A stretch of 64,000 bases of DNA from Nocardia abscessus (GTDB lineage Bacteria > Actinomycetota > Actinomycetes > Mycobacteriales > Mycobacteriaceae), in assembly GCF_015477775.1 (NCBI RefSeq), contig NZ_JADLQO010000010.1, forward strand, positions 1 to 64,000, in the 5' to 3' direction. The notes under the pieces were generated by a model. That model had not been told where the DNA came from. It made no database searches and saw nothing but the letters and a program-made list of their open reading frames with translations. Below, in pieces: positions 42,904 to 51,312 of this stretch; the first letter of the stretch is position 1, and each line of letters starts with the position of its first letter. The translations under genes and the position numbers were made by a program.

Positions 42904-43440
42904 TCAGACCGGTCGCAGTTCGGCGGCGCCGAAGGAGACGTTGAACCGGTCGCACCAGATCGCGACGCTGGTCAGCTGGGTGAGGTCGGCGTCGGCGGGA
43001 ACGGCGTAGTTCTGGTTGCCCTGGTTCCCCTTGAGCTTGCCCAGGTCGGTGTGCGCCCCGTCGTCGAAGACGAACCACCCGTCACGGCCTTCGCGCACCG
43101 GCGCGTCGGTGAGCCAGACGTGCAGGTCGGGGCCGTCGGAGGTGTCGAGGTTCTCCAGTCGCAGCACGGTGTTGCCGTCGGGCAGTCGCAGGACGACGAC
43201 GGTGCCCGTGGTGGCGTGCTCGTGCGAGACGAACGTGCCCTGTGCGATGGCGCGCGGCTGCGGTGCCGCATCGCCCGGACCGGGCGCCGTGGCGGCCGAC
43301 GGCGCCGCCTCCTGCACGGTGGTGTCGGTGAACAGCCGCCACGGCTGGAATACGGCCAGTCCGGCGCCGAGTGCCGCCACCAGCAACACCGCGACGGTCC
43401 AGGTGATCGGCGATCGGGCGATCCTGCGTGCGGACACCAT
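42904..43440 (-). CDS. Membrane-anchored DM13-domain protein
   Basis: A 178-residue protein. One N-terminal membrane helix (ITWTVAVLLVAALGAGLAVF) precedes a proline/alanine linker and a DM13 domain (residues 65-178) with LDTSDGPDLHVWLTD, KLKGNQGNQNYAVPAD and SVAIWCDRFNVSFGAAEL, all family hallmarks. DM13 domains are proposed redox or electron-transfer modules, with the single conserved cysteine (here in WCDRF) possibly involved. The domain should face outward. No partner oxidoreductase gene is adjacent. Confidence 0.85.
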   Translation of the reverse strand: MVSARRIARSPITWTVAVLLVAALGAGLAVFQPWRLFTDTTVQEAAPSAATAPGPGDAAPQPRAIAQGTFVSHEHATTGTVVVLRLPDGNTVLRLENLDTSDGPDLHVWLTDAPVREGRDGWFVFDDGAHTDLGKLKGNQGNQNYAVPADADLTQLTSVAIWCDRFNVSFGAAELRPV

Positions 43441-43540
43441 GGCTTCTCCTCGGAGCGTCGTCGCGTGACCGGCGATCGGGTCGGCTCACCGCGCAGGGCT
43501 TTTCGCCCTCATCGAATTATGGGGGCGAGCGGCGGCGGCG

Positions 43541-44127
43541 TTAACGGATCGGGCAGGTGTCATCCGATCGGCGACTGCCGAGCAGGACCCGACCGGTGAA
43601 GTGGGTCTGCTCGGCCCGTGGCAACGGGTGGAAGAGGCAGCCGTGCACGTCGCGGTAGCGCATCTCCAGTTCACAGGTGCGGGAGTAGCCGAGCCCACCG
43701 ACGGTTTCGATGGCCAGGCGCACGGTGTGCACGAGCGCGTCCGCCGCGGCGGTCTTCCGGCTGAGCGTCCGGCTCGCGTACTGGTCGGTGTTGACGAAGT
43801 GCAGAACGGGATGGCGCAGTGCAGCACCTGCGGTCCGTCCGGTGCGTCGTCCCAGCGCACACTGGTCACCAGGACTGTGCCCGCCTCGCATCCGCTGGCA
43901 GGAGCTTTGCGCGCGTGCACCCGGTAGCCGCCCTCCACCCGCTCGGCGTGGCCGTTGGAGCCGACCCGGTCGGAGGCGCCGGTGCTGACCAGGATGGCGC
44001 CCGCGACCACCTTGGCGAACAGCGGGGCGGCGTCGATGCCGTGATTGTGCCGCCACACCTGCGCGGCGACCAGGTGGGTGTGCATCGCGAAGGCGACCCA
44101 ACGAGACCCCGTCCGCGAGGTGCCATG
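43541..44127 (-). pseudogene. Acyl-CoA dehydrogenase remnant, two deletions and a frameshift
   Basis: Two frames hold complementary pieces of one acyl-CoA dehydrogenase-like protein. The upstream part reads VAFAMHTHLVAAQVWRH, then AILVSTGASDRVGSNGHAERVEGGYRVHARK and VLHCAIPF. The downstream part, in another frame, reads FVNTDQYASRTLSRKTAAADALVHTVRLAIETVGGLGYSRTCELEMRYRDVHGCLFHPLP. About 90 N-terminal residues and over 100 central residues are missing compared with normal family members. The junction near 43810-43830 has TGCACT on both sides, suggesting deletion between short repeats. It ends head-to-head against the HxlR start. Confidence 0.8.
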
Positions 44128-44563
44128 ACGACTTCGATGCCGAGTTACGGCCAGTACTGCCCGATTTCCCGGGCGCTCGACGTGGTGGGCGAGCGCTGGT
44201 CACTGCTGATCCTGCGCGACCTGCTGCTGGGCACCACCCGGTTCAACGACCTCGCGCGTGGCTTGCCCGGCCTGTCGCGCGGCCTGCTCGCCAAACGTCT
44301 GCGGCAGTTCGAGCGCGCCGGACTGGTGGAGAAGCTGGTCGGCGAATACCTGCTCACCGACGCGGGCCGGGAGCTGGAGCCGATCCTGTTCGGTCTCGGC
44401 GAACGGGGCGCGCGCTGGACCGCACGCGCTGCGGACGGGCCGTGTGGGATTCACCGGCCCGCCCGCGCTGACCCGCCGGATGCCGTCGGTGCTGCGGCTC
44501 AGTCCCGTCGCCGGATACGCGGACACCTCGCACGTCGGGGACACCGCCAAGCGCGCGTCCTGA
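44125..44563 (+). pseudogene. HxlR-family regulator, frameshifted with C-terminal deletion
   Basis: The first 100 residues are an intact HxlR winged helix: YCPISRALDVVGERWSLLILRDLLLGTTRFNDLARGLPGLSRGLLAKRLRQFERAGLVEK. After GLGERGARWT the frame is lost. The next frame continues with VGFTGPPALTRRMPSVLRLSPVAG, the normal C-terminal end of the longer HxlR proteins, then a stop. About 70 residues and the correct phase are missing around 44430-44445. Reading on in the first frame runs 1.6 kb antisense to two real genes. GAGG lies before the ATG. The DNA-binding domain alone might still be made. Confidence 0.7.
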
Positions 44564-44592
44564 ACTCGGGCGCCATCCCCGCGTGCGCTCGG

Positions 44593-45882
44593 TCAGAGGT
44601 TTCCGACGATGTGCTCGAGGCGCCGGGCCACCAGTTCGCGCGCCTTCTCCCGGAGCGCGGGCCGGTATCCGCTCGGGTACACCGGGTCGGCGGGGGCGTA
44701 GTCCTTCAGCACCTCTTTCGCGAGGGTGATCTTGTGCACCTCGGTGGGGCCGTCGGCGAGGGCCATCACCTCCGCGTAGCTGAGCATGTCGATGAACGGC
44801 AGGTCCTGGCTGACGCCGATCGCGCCGTGCAAGTGCAGCGCGCGCTGGGCGATGTCGTGCATCACCTTGGGCATGGCGACCTTGATGGCGGCGATGTCCT
44901 TGCGGACCTTCGTGTAGTCCTGCTCCTTGTCGATGCGCCAGGCCGTGCGCAGCACCAGCAGCCGGAACTGCTCCATCTCGATCCAGCTGTCGGCGATGCG
45001 TTCCTGGGTCATCTGCAACCCGGCCAGCGGGCCGCCGCGCATCGGGCGCGAGACCGCGCGCTCGGCCATCATGTCGAACGCTCTACGCACCATGGCGACC
45101 GTGCGCATCGCGTGATGCACGCGGCCGCCGCCCAACCGCGTCTGCGCGACCACGAAGCCCTGTCCCTCGGCGCCGAGCAGGTGGTCGGCGGGGACGCGGA
45201 CGTCGGTGAACCGCAGGTGTCCCTCGTGCTCGCTGAATCCGGCGACGTGGAAGTTCTTCACGATCTCCAGACCGGGCGCGTCGGCGGGCACGATGAACAT
45301 CGACATGCCCCGATACGGGCTCACGTCCGGGTCGGTCACCACCATGACGATGTGGAAGGCGGCGAATCGGGCGTTGGAGTTGAACCACTTCTCGCCGTTG
45401 ATCACCCAGTGGTCGCCGTCGCGCACCGCGCGGGTCCGGAACAGCGTCGGGTCCGAGCCACCGGTCGGCTCGGTCATGACGTAGCACGAGCCGATCTCCC
45501 CGGCCAGCAACGGCTCGAGGTAGGTCTGCTTCTGCTCAGGCGTGCCGTAGTGGGCGAGGATCTCCGCGTTGCCGGAATCCGGAGCCTGGCAACCGAATAC
45601 CGACGGCGCCCACACCGACGTGCCGAGCACCTCGTTGAGCAGGGCGAGCTTCATCTGCCCGTAGCCGGGGCCGCCCAGTTCCGGCCCGAGGTGGCAGGCC
45701 CACAGGCCCTGCTCCTTGACCTGTTCCTGCAGCGGCCGCATGAGCGCCATGGCCTCGCGGTCGGTGCGGTCGTACGGATTGGGGTAGAGCAGATCGAGCG
45801 GCTCCACCTCGGTCCGGACGAATTCCGCCGCCCAGTCCAGTTTCCGCTGGTACTCCGGGTCGGTCTCGAAATCCCAAGCCAT
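44593..45882 (-). CDS. Acyl-CoA dehydrogenase (ACAD10/11-like)
   Basis: A 429-residue flavoenzyme, complete. CYVMTEPTGGSDPTLFRTRAV is the FAD/substrate loop, WVINGEKWFNSNA the middle domain, and LHGAIGVSQDLPFIDMLSYAEVMALADGPTEVHKITLA the C-terminal helices; the EVH glutamate is at the base position used by this branch. The branch acts on long, branched or 4-hydroxy acyl-CoA. It is the last gene of the SDR-ADH-TetR-dehydrogenase operon, two bases after the TetR gene stop. Confidence 0.93.
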   Translation of the reverse strand: MAWDFETDPEYQRKLDWAAEFVRTEVEPLDLLYPNPYDRTDREAMALMRPLQEQVKEQGLWACHLGPELGGPGYGQMKLALLNEVLGTSVWAPSVFGCQAPDSGNAEILAHYGTPEQKQTYLEPLLAGEIGSCYVMTEPTGGSDPTLFRTRAVRDGDHWVINGEKWFNSNARFAAFHIVMVVTDPDVSPYRGMSMFIVPADAPGLEIVKNFHVAGFSEHEGHLRFTDVRVPADHLLGAEGQGFVVAQTRLGGGRVHHAMRTVAMVRRAFDMMAERAVSRPMRGGPLAGLQMTQERIADSWIEMEQFRLLVLRTAWRIDKEQDYTKVRKDIAAIKVAMPKVMHDIAQRALHLHGAIGVSQDLPFIDMLSYAEVMALADGPTEVHKITLAKEVLKDYAPADPVYPSGYRPALREKARELVARRLEHIVGNL

Positions 45883-45884
45883 GT

Positions 45885-46523
45885 TCAGCCTTTCGTGTTC
45901 CGTGCGGTGCCGGTCACCACGCCGTCGAGCAAAGTGGTCGTGAGGATGCCGGCGATCTCGCCGGGCGAGCGGTCGCCGTGCGGGCGGTACCAGAACGACA
46001 CCATGTTCAACATGCCCAGCACGCTGTTGGTGAGCACGTGGTCGGCGGTGCGCAGCGCCCCCTCGGCGTGACCGGCGTCGATGACCCGCTGCCAGCAGTG
46101 CTGGACCCGGTCGCGCAGGTCCTGCAGTTGCGCGGCCCGCTCGCCGGTGAGCGCGCCGACGTCGCGCAGTTGGATGGCCACCTCACGCTGATGCCGGATG
46201 ATCAGCCGCACGTAACTGTCGATCAGCTTGCGCAGCTTGGTGACCGGATCGTCGGGCCCGTCGGCGATCTGTTCGGCGTCGGCCAGCATTCGCTGGATGT
46301 AGTCGCGCAGGATCTGCCACAGCAGGTCCTCCTTGGAACCGATGTGGTAGTACAGCGCGCCACGCTGCACGTCGGCGCGCTCGCCGATCTCGGCCACCCC
46401 GGTGCCGTGAAAGCCTTTCTCGGCGAACAGGTCGATCGCCGCCCGCACGATCCGCTCCCTGGTGTCGCTCGCCGTCGATTCGGCGGCGGGCGGGCGGCCG
46501 CGCCGACGCGAAGGGGCGGTCAT
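45885..46523 (-). CDS. TetR-family transcriptional regulator
   Basis: A 212-residue repressor with HTH FHGTGVAEIGERADVQRGALYYHIGSKEDLLWQILRDY (about residues 37-75), in the branch that often regulates acyl-CoA or xenobiotic metabolism (KstR2-like appearance in the HTH). ATG at MTAPSRRRG overlaps the upstream dehydrogenase stop by four bases. It is placed third in its operon, between the structural genes, so it would rise together with them and act as a brake. A palindrome in the operon promoter region is its probable target. Confidence 0.93.
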   Translation of the reverse strand: MTAPSRRRGRPPAAESTASDTRERIVRAAIDLFAEKGFHGTGVAEIGERADVQRGALYYHIGSKEDLLWQILRDYIQRMLADAEQIADGPDDPVTKLRKLIDSYVRLIIRHQREVAIQLRDVGALTGERAAQLQDLRDRVQHCWQRVIDAGHAEGALRTADHVLTNSVLGMLNMVSFWYRPHGDRSPGEIAGILTTTLLDGVVTGTARNTKG

Positions 46524-47569
46524 CTCGTCGGGTCCAGCACGATCTTGCCCACGCCGTCGGCCCGCTCGGCGAACATTCGATAGGCCGCGGGGCCTTCGGA
46601 CATGGGGAGGTGGTGGGTGACCACGGCCTCGGGCCGCAACCTGCCCCCCGCGGTGAGCTTCAGCAATGCGGGCAGTTCGTACTGGATCGCACACAGCCCG
46701 ATGTGGAATTCGAGGTCCTTCACCTGCGCCGCCATCAAGTGGAACGGATAGGCGCGGTTGTGGCTGACGCCGATCACGCTGACTCGGCCGCCGTGCCCGA
46801 CCGCGCTGATCGCCAGCTTGACGGTTTCGTCGGCGCCCACCGCCTCGATCGCGACATCCGCTCCGCCGCGCAGCGCTTCACGGATCGCCTGTTTCGGGTC
46901 GTCGGACTCGACCGGCTCGGCTCCCAGGTCGGCGGCGCGCTTGCGGCGTTCGGCGAGCAGGTCGACGCCGAGCACCCGCGCCGCGCCCATCGCGAAGGCG
47001 GACTGCACCGCCATGAGCCCGACGGGGCCGAGGCCGATCACCACCACGGTGTCGCCCGGCGCGATCCGGGCGCGCCGGGCTCCGTACCACGCGGTGGGCG
47101 CGTTGTCGGTGAGCACGACGGCGGCGGTGTCGCTCACCTCGTCGGGCAGCTTCGCCAGGTTGCCCGCGGCGTGCGGTACGGCGAGCAGCTGGGCCTGGCA
47201 CCCCGCCAGCGAGCCGCCGAGCCCGTAGCAGGCGTCGACCGGAAGCGGGTGGCGCTCGCACGCGGTGACGATTCCGGCACGGCACCGCGGGCAGCTGTCA
47301 CATCCTGCCGACGCGGCGACCAGCACGCGGTCGCCGACCGCGAAGCCGCGGGTGTGCGGCCCCAGTTCGACGATCTCGCCGACCGCTTCGTGCCCGACGC
47401 CGTAACCCGCGCCCGCCACGAATCCGTGTCCGGCGTAGATGTGCAGATCACTGCCGCAGATGCCGGAGGCGGTCACCCGGACGATCGCGCCATCGGGTCC
47501 TGGCAGAACCGGGTCGGGCTGATCGTGGTACGAGATGGACTGCGGGCCTTCGTAGGTCAGCGCCTTCAT
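46520..47569 (-). CDS. Zinc-dependent alcohol dehydrogenase (MDR family)
   Basis: A 349-residue medium-chain dehydrogenase. GICGSDLHIYAG and GVGHEAVG form the catalytic zinc site, CDSCPRCRAGIVTAC the structural zinc lobe, and VVVIGLGPVGLMAVQSA the NAD motif. The start at MKALTYEGP overlaps the SDR stop by ATGA. With the SDR and acyl-CoA dehydrogenase of the same operon it can take an alcohol to an aldehyde and onward to an acyl thioester; the substrate is not known. Confidence 0.92.
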   Translation of the reverse strand: MKALTYEGPQSISYHDQPDPVLPGPDGAIVRVTASGICGSDLHIYAGHGFVAGAGYGVGHEAVGEIVELGPHTRGFAVGDRVLVAASAGCDSCPRCRAGIVTACERHPLPVDACYGLGGSLAGCQAQLLAVPHAAGNLAKLPDEVSDTAAVVLTDNAPTAWYGARRARIAPGDTVVVIGLGPVGLMAVQSAFAMGAARVLGVDLLAERRKRAADLGAEPVESDDPKQAIREALRGGADVAIEAVGADETVKLAISAVGHGGRVSVIGVSHNRAYPFHLMAAQVKDLEFHIGLCAIQYELPALLKLTAGGRLRPEAVVTHHLPMSEGPAAYRMFAERADGVGKIVLDPTR

Positions 47570-48306
47570 CGCCAGCCCCCGTCCACCGCGAGGGTGGCGC
47601 CGGTGCAGAACGCGGAGGCGTCGGTGGCGAAGAACAGAGCCGCCCCGACCACCTCGCCGGGCTCGCCGACACGGCGCAGCGCGTTGTGCTCGGTGAGTTC
47701 CGTGCGCAGCTCGTCGGGCCACGCCGTGGCGATGTCGGTCTCGAAGGGGCCACATTGGATGGTGTTGACCCGCACGTTCGGCGCGAATGTCTGCGCCAGC
47801 CCGCCGGTGAGGGCGTTGAGTCCCGCCTTGGCCGCCGAGTAGGGGACCGCGAACGGCTCCGGCCGTGCCGCCTCGATCGAGGAGATGTTGATGATCGAGC
47901 CGCCGCCGTCGGCCGCCATGCGGCTGCCGATCAGGGCCGACAGCCGGAACGGGCCTTTCAGGTTGACGCCGATGACCTTGTCGAACAACGCCTCGGTGAC
48001 CTGGTCCAGGCTCGGGTACAGCGGTGAGAGGCCCGCGTTGTTGACCAGCACGTCCACCCGGCCGAACGCGCCGTAGACCGTCTCCACCAGAGCGTCGCAC
48101 TGCGACCAGTCGCTGACGTTGCAGGCCACCGGCAGGGCGCGGCGGCCGAACCGCTGCGTCACCTCCTCGGCGAGCGCGGCGCACCCCTCCAGCTTGCGGC
48201 TGGCGATCACCACGTCCGCGCCTGCTTCGGCGAACGCGAGCACCATCTGTTTGCCCAGACCGCGACTGCCCCCGGTGACGACGGCGACCTTGTCGGTGAG
48301 TGACAC
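47566..48306 (-). CDS. Short-chain dehydrogenase/reductase (SDR)
   Basis: A 246-residue classical SDR. VVTGGSRGLGKQM, NNAGLSPLYPS, INISSIEAA and YSAAK (catalytic Tyr/Lys) are all present. GTG start; GGAG lies about eight bases before it. It is the first gene of a four-gene operon and overlaps the alcohol dehydrogenase start. The probable operator lies 25-42 bases upstream of the start codon. Confidence 0.92.
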   Translation of the reverse strand: MSLTDKVAVVTGGSRGLGKQMVLAFAEAGADVVIASRKLEGCAALAEEVTQRFGRRALPVACNVSDWSQCDALVETVYGAFGRVDVLVNNAGLSPLYPSLDQVTEALFDKVIGVNLKGPFRLSALIGSRMAADGGGSIINISSIEAARPEPFAVPYSAAKAGLNALTGGLAQTFAPNVRVNTIQCGPFETDIATAWPDELRTELTEHNALRRVGEPGEVVGAALFFATDASAFCTGATLAVDGGWR

Positions 48307-48330
48307 CTGAACTCCTGCGTGGATCGAGAA

Positions 48331-48348
48331 ATGTTCCGATCAGTACAT
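48331..48348 (-). promoter_or_regulatory. 18-base palindromic operator of the SDR operon
   Basis: ATGTTCCGATCAGTACAT is an imperfect palindrome with seven of nine pairs matching (ATGT...ACAT outer arms, GATC centre). It lies upstream of the operon's first start codon, where a repressor would block transcription. The TetR protein encoded by the third gene of the operon is the natural candidate. The 243-base gap to glcB also contains a perfect TACCCGCGGGTA palindrome at 48492-48503, of unknown meaning. Confidence 0.6.
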
Positions 48349-48549
48349 TAAATCGGCCGCGGGTTACGATCAAGGGGCTGTCCGGCCGACCGCCGACGGC
48401 TCGACGACCCGCCGGGTGAAGACCTGCTCATATCGGCGTGGCGGACAGATTTGGGCACAGGGCCGCACGACCCGGCGCGCGGTGGCACCACTACCCGCGG
48501 GTAACATGGCTTTGTTTTCCCACCCGGTTTCGCGGAAGTGAGGCAGTAG

Positions 48550-50730
48550 ATGACAGAGCGGATTCAGGTCGGCGGGCTCCAGGTGGCACGCGTTCTCCAC
48601 GAGTTCGTCGAGAACGAGGCGCTCCCCGGGACCGGCGTGGATTCCGCCGCGTTCTGGGCCGGGGCAGAGCAGGTCGTCAACGACCTCGCCCCGCGCAACC
48701 GCGCCCTGCTGGCCGAACGCGACGAGATCCAGGGCAAGGTCGATGCCTGGCACGCCGAACACCCCGGCGCGAACTACGACAAGGCCGCCTACAAGAACTT
48801 CCTGACCGAGATCGGCTACCTGCGCCCCGAGCCCGCCGATTTCCGGATCACCACCCAGAACGTGGACGACGAGATCGCCGTCACCGCCGGACCGCAGCTC
48901 GTGGTGCCGGTGATGAACGCGCGCTTCGCGATCAACGCGGCCAACGCGCGCTGGGGCTCGCTGTACGACGCGCTCTACGGCACCGACGCCATCCCCGAGG
49001 GCAACGGCGCGGAGAAGGGCACCGGCTACAACAAGGTGCGCGGCGACAAGGTCATCGAGTGGGCGCGCAACTTCCTCGACGACTCGGTCACCCTGATCAC
49101 CGGTTCGCACATCGGCTCGACGTCCTACAAGATCGTCGACGGCGAGCTGGAGGTCGGCCTGGAGGACGGCACCAGCATCGGTCTGGCCGACGCGTCCCAG
49201 CTGGTCGGCTACCTCGGTGATCCCGAGTCGCCGAGTTCGGTGCTGCTGAAGCACAACGGCCTGCACATCGAGATCCAGATCGACCCGCAGTCCCCGATCG
49301 GCAGCACCGACACCGCGGGCGTGAAGGACGTCGTGCTGGAGTCCGCGGTCACCACGATCATGGACTTCGAGGACTCGGTCGCCGCGGTCGACGCCGAAGA
49401 CAAGGTGCTGTGCTACCACAACTGGCTCGGCCTGATGAAGGGCGACCTCGCGGAGAAGGTCAGCAAGGGCGAGAAGACCTTCACCCGCACCATGAACCCC
49501 GACCGCGTGTACACCGCGCTGGACGGCGGCGAATTGGTGCTGCACGGCCGTTCGCTGCTGTTCGTGCGCAACGTCGGTCACCTGATGACGTCCGACGCGA
49601 TCCTCGACGCCGAGGGCAACGAGGTGCCCGAGGGCATCATGGACGGCCTGATCACCTCGCTGATCGCCAAGCACAGCCTGGCCGATGACGCGAAGCTGAA
49701 GAACAGCCGCACCGGTTCGGTCTACATCGTGAAGCCGAAGATGCACGGTCCCGACGAGGTCGCGTTCACCAACGAGCTGTTCGGCCGGATCGAGGACGTG
49801 CTCGGGCTGGAGCGCAACACGCTCAAGGTCGGCATCATGGACGAGGAGCGCCGGACCACGGTGAACCTGAAGGCCTGCATCCAGGCCGCCGCCGAACGGG
49901 TGGTGTTCATCAACACCGGCTTCCTGGACCGCACCGGTGACGAGATCCACACCTCCATGGAGGCCGGGCCGATGGTCCGCAAGGCCGACATGAAGTCCCA
50001 GCAGTGGATCCTGTCCTACGAGGACTGGAATGTCGACACCGGTCTGGCGGCCGGCCTGCCCGGCAAGGCGCAGATCGGCAAGGGCATGTGGGCCATGCCG
50101 GACCTGATGGCCGACATGCTCACCCAGAAGATCGGTCACCCGCGCGCGGGTGCCAACACCGCGTGGGTGCCCTCGCCGACCGCCGCCACCTTGCACGCGA
50201 CGCACTATCACCTGGTCGACGTGTTCAAGCGTCAGCAGGAGATCGCCAAGGGGGGCCGCCGCGCCACCGTCGACGAGATCCTGGAGATCCCGCTGGCCGC
50301 CGCGCCGAACTGGACCGACGAGGAGAAGCGCCAGGAACTGGACAACAACTCGCAGTCGATCCTCGGCTACGTGGTGCGCTGGATCGACCAGGGTGTCGGC
50401 TGCTCCAAGGTGCCCGACATCAAGGATGTCGCGCTCATGGAAGACCGCGCGACCCTGCGCATCTCCAGCCAGCTGATGGCCAACTGGCTGCGCCACGGCA
50501 TCGTCACCGCCGACGAGGTGGTGGCCAGCCTGGAGCGGATGGCCCCGGTCGTGGACCGGCAGAACGCCGGTGACCCGAACTACCGGGCGATGGCCGCCGA
50601 CTTCGCGGGCAGCATCGCCTTCCAGGCGGCCAAGGAGCTCATCCTGGAGGGCACCAAGCAGCCCAACGGGTACACCGAGCCGATCCTGCACCGCCGTCGC
50701 CGTGAGGCTAAGGCGCTGGCCTGCGTCTAG
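48550..50730 (+). CDS. glcB: Malate synthase G
   Basis: A 726-residue single-chain malate synthase, full length for isoform G. Conserved blocks include MDFEDSVAAVDAEDK, LHGRSLLFVRNVGHLMTSDAIL, KPKMHGPDEVAFTNELF, TGFLDRTGDEIHTSMEAGP and KGMWAMPDLMADML, the last with the catalytic aspartate. It condenses glyoxylate with acetyl-CoA to malate in the glyoxylate bypass. In mycobacteria it lies in the same neighbourhood as the glycine cleavage genes, which also deal with C2 units. GGAAGTGAGG precedes the ATG. A strong hairpin ends the transcript. Confidence 0.97.
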   Translation: MTERIQVGGLQVARVLHEFVENEALPGTGVDSAAFWAGAEQVVNDLAPRNRALLAERDEIQGKVDAWHAEHPGANYDKAAYKNFLTEIGYLRPEPADFRITTQNVDDEIAVTAGPQLVVPVMNARFAINAANARWGSLYDALYGTDAIPEGNGAEKGTGYNKVRGDKVIEWARNFLDDSVTLITGSHIGSTSYKIVDGELEVGLEDGTSIGLADASQLVGYLGDPESPSSVLLKHNGLHIEIQIDPQSPIGSTDTAGVKDVVLESAVTTIMDFEDSVAAVDAEDKVLCYHNWLGLMKGDLAEKVSKGEKTFTRTMNPDRVYTALDGGELVLHGRSLLFVRNVGHLMTSDAILDAEGNEVPEGIMDGLITSLIAKHSLADDAKLKNSRTGSVYIVKPKMHGPDEVAFTNELFGRIEDVLGLERNTLKVGIMDEERRTTVNLKACIQAAAERVVFINTGFLDRTGDEIHTSMEAGPMVRKADMKSQQWILSYEDWNVDTGLAAGLPGKAQIGKGMWAMPDLMADMLTQKIGHPRAGANTAWVPSPTAATLHATHYHLVDVFKRQQEIAKGGRRATVDEILEIPLAAAPNWTDEEKRQELDNNSQSILGYVVRWIDQGVGCSKVPDIKDVALMEDRATLRISSQLMANWLRHGIVTADEVVASLERMAPVVDRQNAGDPNYRAMAADFAGSIAFQAAKELILEGTKQPNGYTEPILHRRRREAKALACV

Positions 50731-50745
50731 TCCGCGCCCATCGCG

Positions 50746-50773
50746 AATCCCCCGGTCCATCGGCCGGGGGATT
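50746..50773 (+). terminator. glcB terminator (twin copy 1)
   Basis: AATCCCCCGG pairs with CCGGGGGATT around eight bases, then TTCGTG. It lies 16 bases after the glcB stop. The surrounding 40 or so bases (GCGAATCCCCCGGTC ... GGCCGGGGGATTTCG) recur almost unchanged 255 bases downstream. Confidence 0.85.
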
Positions 50774-50864
50774 TCGTGCTTCGGGGATCCGGAGTTTCGA
50801 CTCCCGTTTATCGGTCCGTTACCCTGGGGGCCGCACGAGATCGTTCGATTTGTGAGGAAGATTC

Positions 50865-50966
50865 ATGGGAAGCGTTGTGCTCGACATCGTGGCATTGCTC
50901 GCCAATCGCGCGGCGATGTTCTGGAATTGGATGGCCACCGGATCGGCGGGCTTCCCGCCGCTGTGA
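50865..50966 (+). CDS. 33-residue hydrophobic small protein
   Basis: ATG GGA AGC to TGA encodes a 33-residue peptide: MGSVVLDIVALLANRAA, then MFWNWMATGSAGFPPL. GAGGAAG lies at ideal distance from the ATG, better than for many larger genes here. The first 24 residues can form a hydrophobic or amphipathic helix ending in Trp-rich MFWNWM; the tail is small-residue and proline rich. No signal peptidase site is evident. It sits alone between two near-identical terminators, 135 bases after glcB, so it seems to be its own transcript. No family is recognised. A small membrane or surface peptide is the best guess. Confidence 0.55.
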   Translation: MGSVVLDIVALLANRAAMFWNWMATGSAGFPPL

Positions 50967-50995
50967 GCGTGCGGTACACGATCTACTTCGAGTAA
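50963..50995 (+). CDS. 10-codon frame overlapping the small protein gene
   Basis: GTGAGC overlaps the TGA of the 33-residue gene, giving a possible coupled start for MSVRYTIYFE followed by TAA. The second terminator begins six bases later. It may be chance; the GTGA overlap and position just before the terminator are the only support. Confidence 0.2.
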   Translation: MSVRYTIYFE

Positions 50996-51000
50996 TAGCG

Positions 51001-51032
51001 AATCCCCCGGTCGGTTTTCCGGCCGGGGGATT
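51001..51032 (+). terminator. Terminator of the small-protein locus (twin copy 2)
   Basis: AATCCCCCGG pairs with CCGGGGGATT around 12 bases (TCGGTTTTCCGG), then TTCGCG. The stems are identical to the glcB terminator, and flanking bases on both sides also match. It begins six bases after the TAA of the 10-codon frame. Confidence 0.85.
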
Positions 51033-51312
51033 TCGCGTTCGGGCCGGAATCGAAAAGCGTTCCGGAATGTTTGTTTTCACACTGGCGGGCTCGGCTGCCC
51101 GCGGACCGCGAGTGATCATCGGAATTCGATGCGCGGTACCGTTCTCGGCCACATGAGGCGAGCAGGCGGGCTTTCGAAATCGACTCCGCACCGGTTCGCC
51201 GGGTTTCCGTCACGGTTGTGGTGGCCGGTCGGACCGGCGTGATCCCCATGGAGCTGGGTGATTTCGCCACCGATACCGCGCGCGAAGCTGCGGCCCCTCG
51301 TATCTTGAACAC

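Noticed and set aside
41742..43440. HNH endonuclease, WhiB and DM13 genes as a mobile or defence island
   Set aside because: The HNH protein is of the common chromosomal actinobacterial type and no integrase, methylase or repeat borders are visible.
44125..46071. A 648-residue fusion protein beginning as HxlR
   Set aside because: Beyond residue 100 the frame is antisense to the acyl-CoA dehydrogenase and TetR genes and resembles nothing; a frameshifted HxlR explains it better.
46520..48373. A 617-codon frame suggesting an SDR-ADH fusion
   Set aside because: Its first part is a different phase of the SDR gene; the ADH begins at its own ATG overlapping the SDR stop by four bases.
50743..51040. 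Twin hairpin sequences as inverted ends of an insertion element
   Set aside because: Each copy is itself a self-contained hairpin followed by TTCG and there is no transposase between them; terminators fit better, although a duplicated cassette remains possible.
51129..51242. A 37-codon plus-strand frame after the twin terminator
   Set aside because: No good ribosome site, basic low-information product and no helix or motif; not supported.
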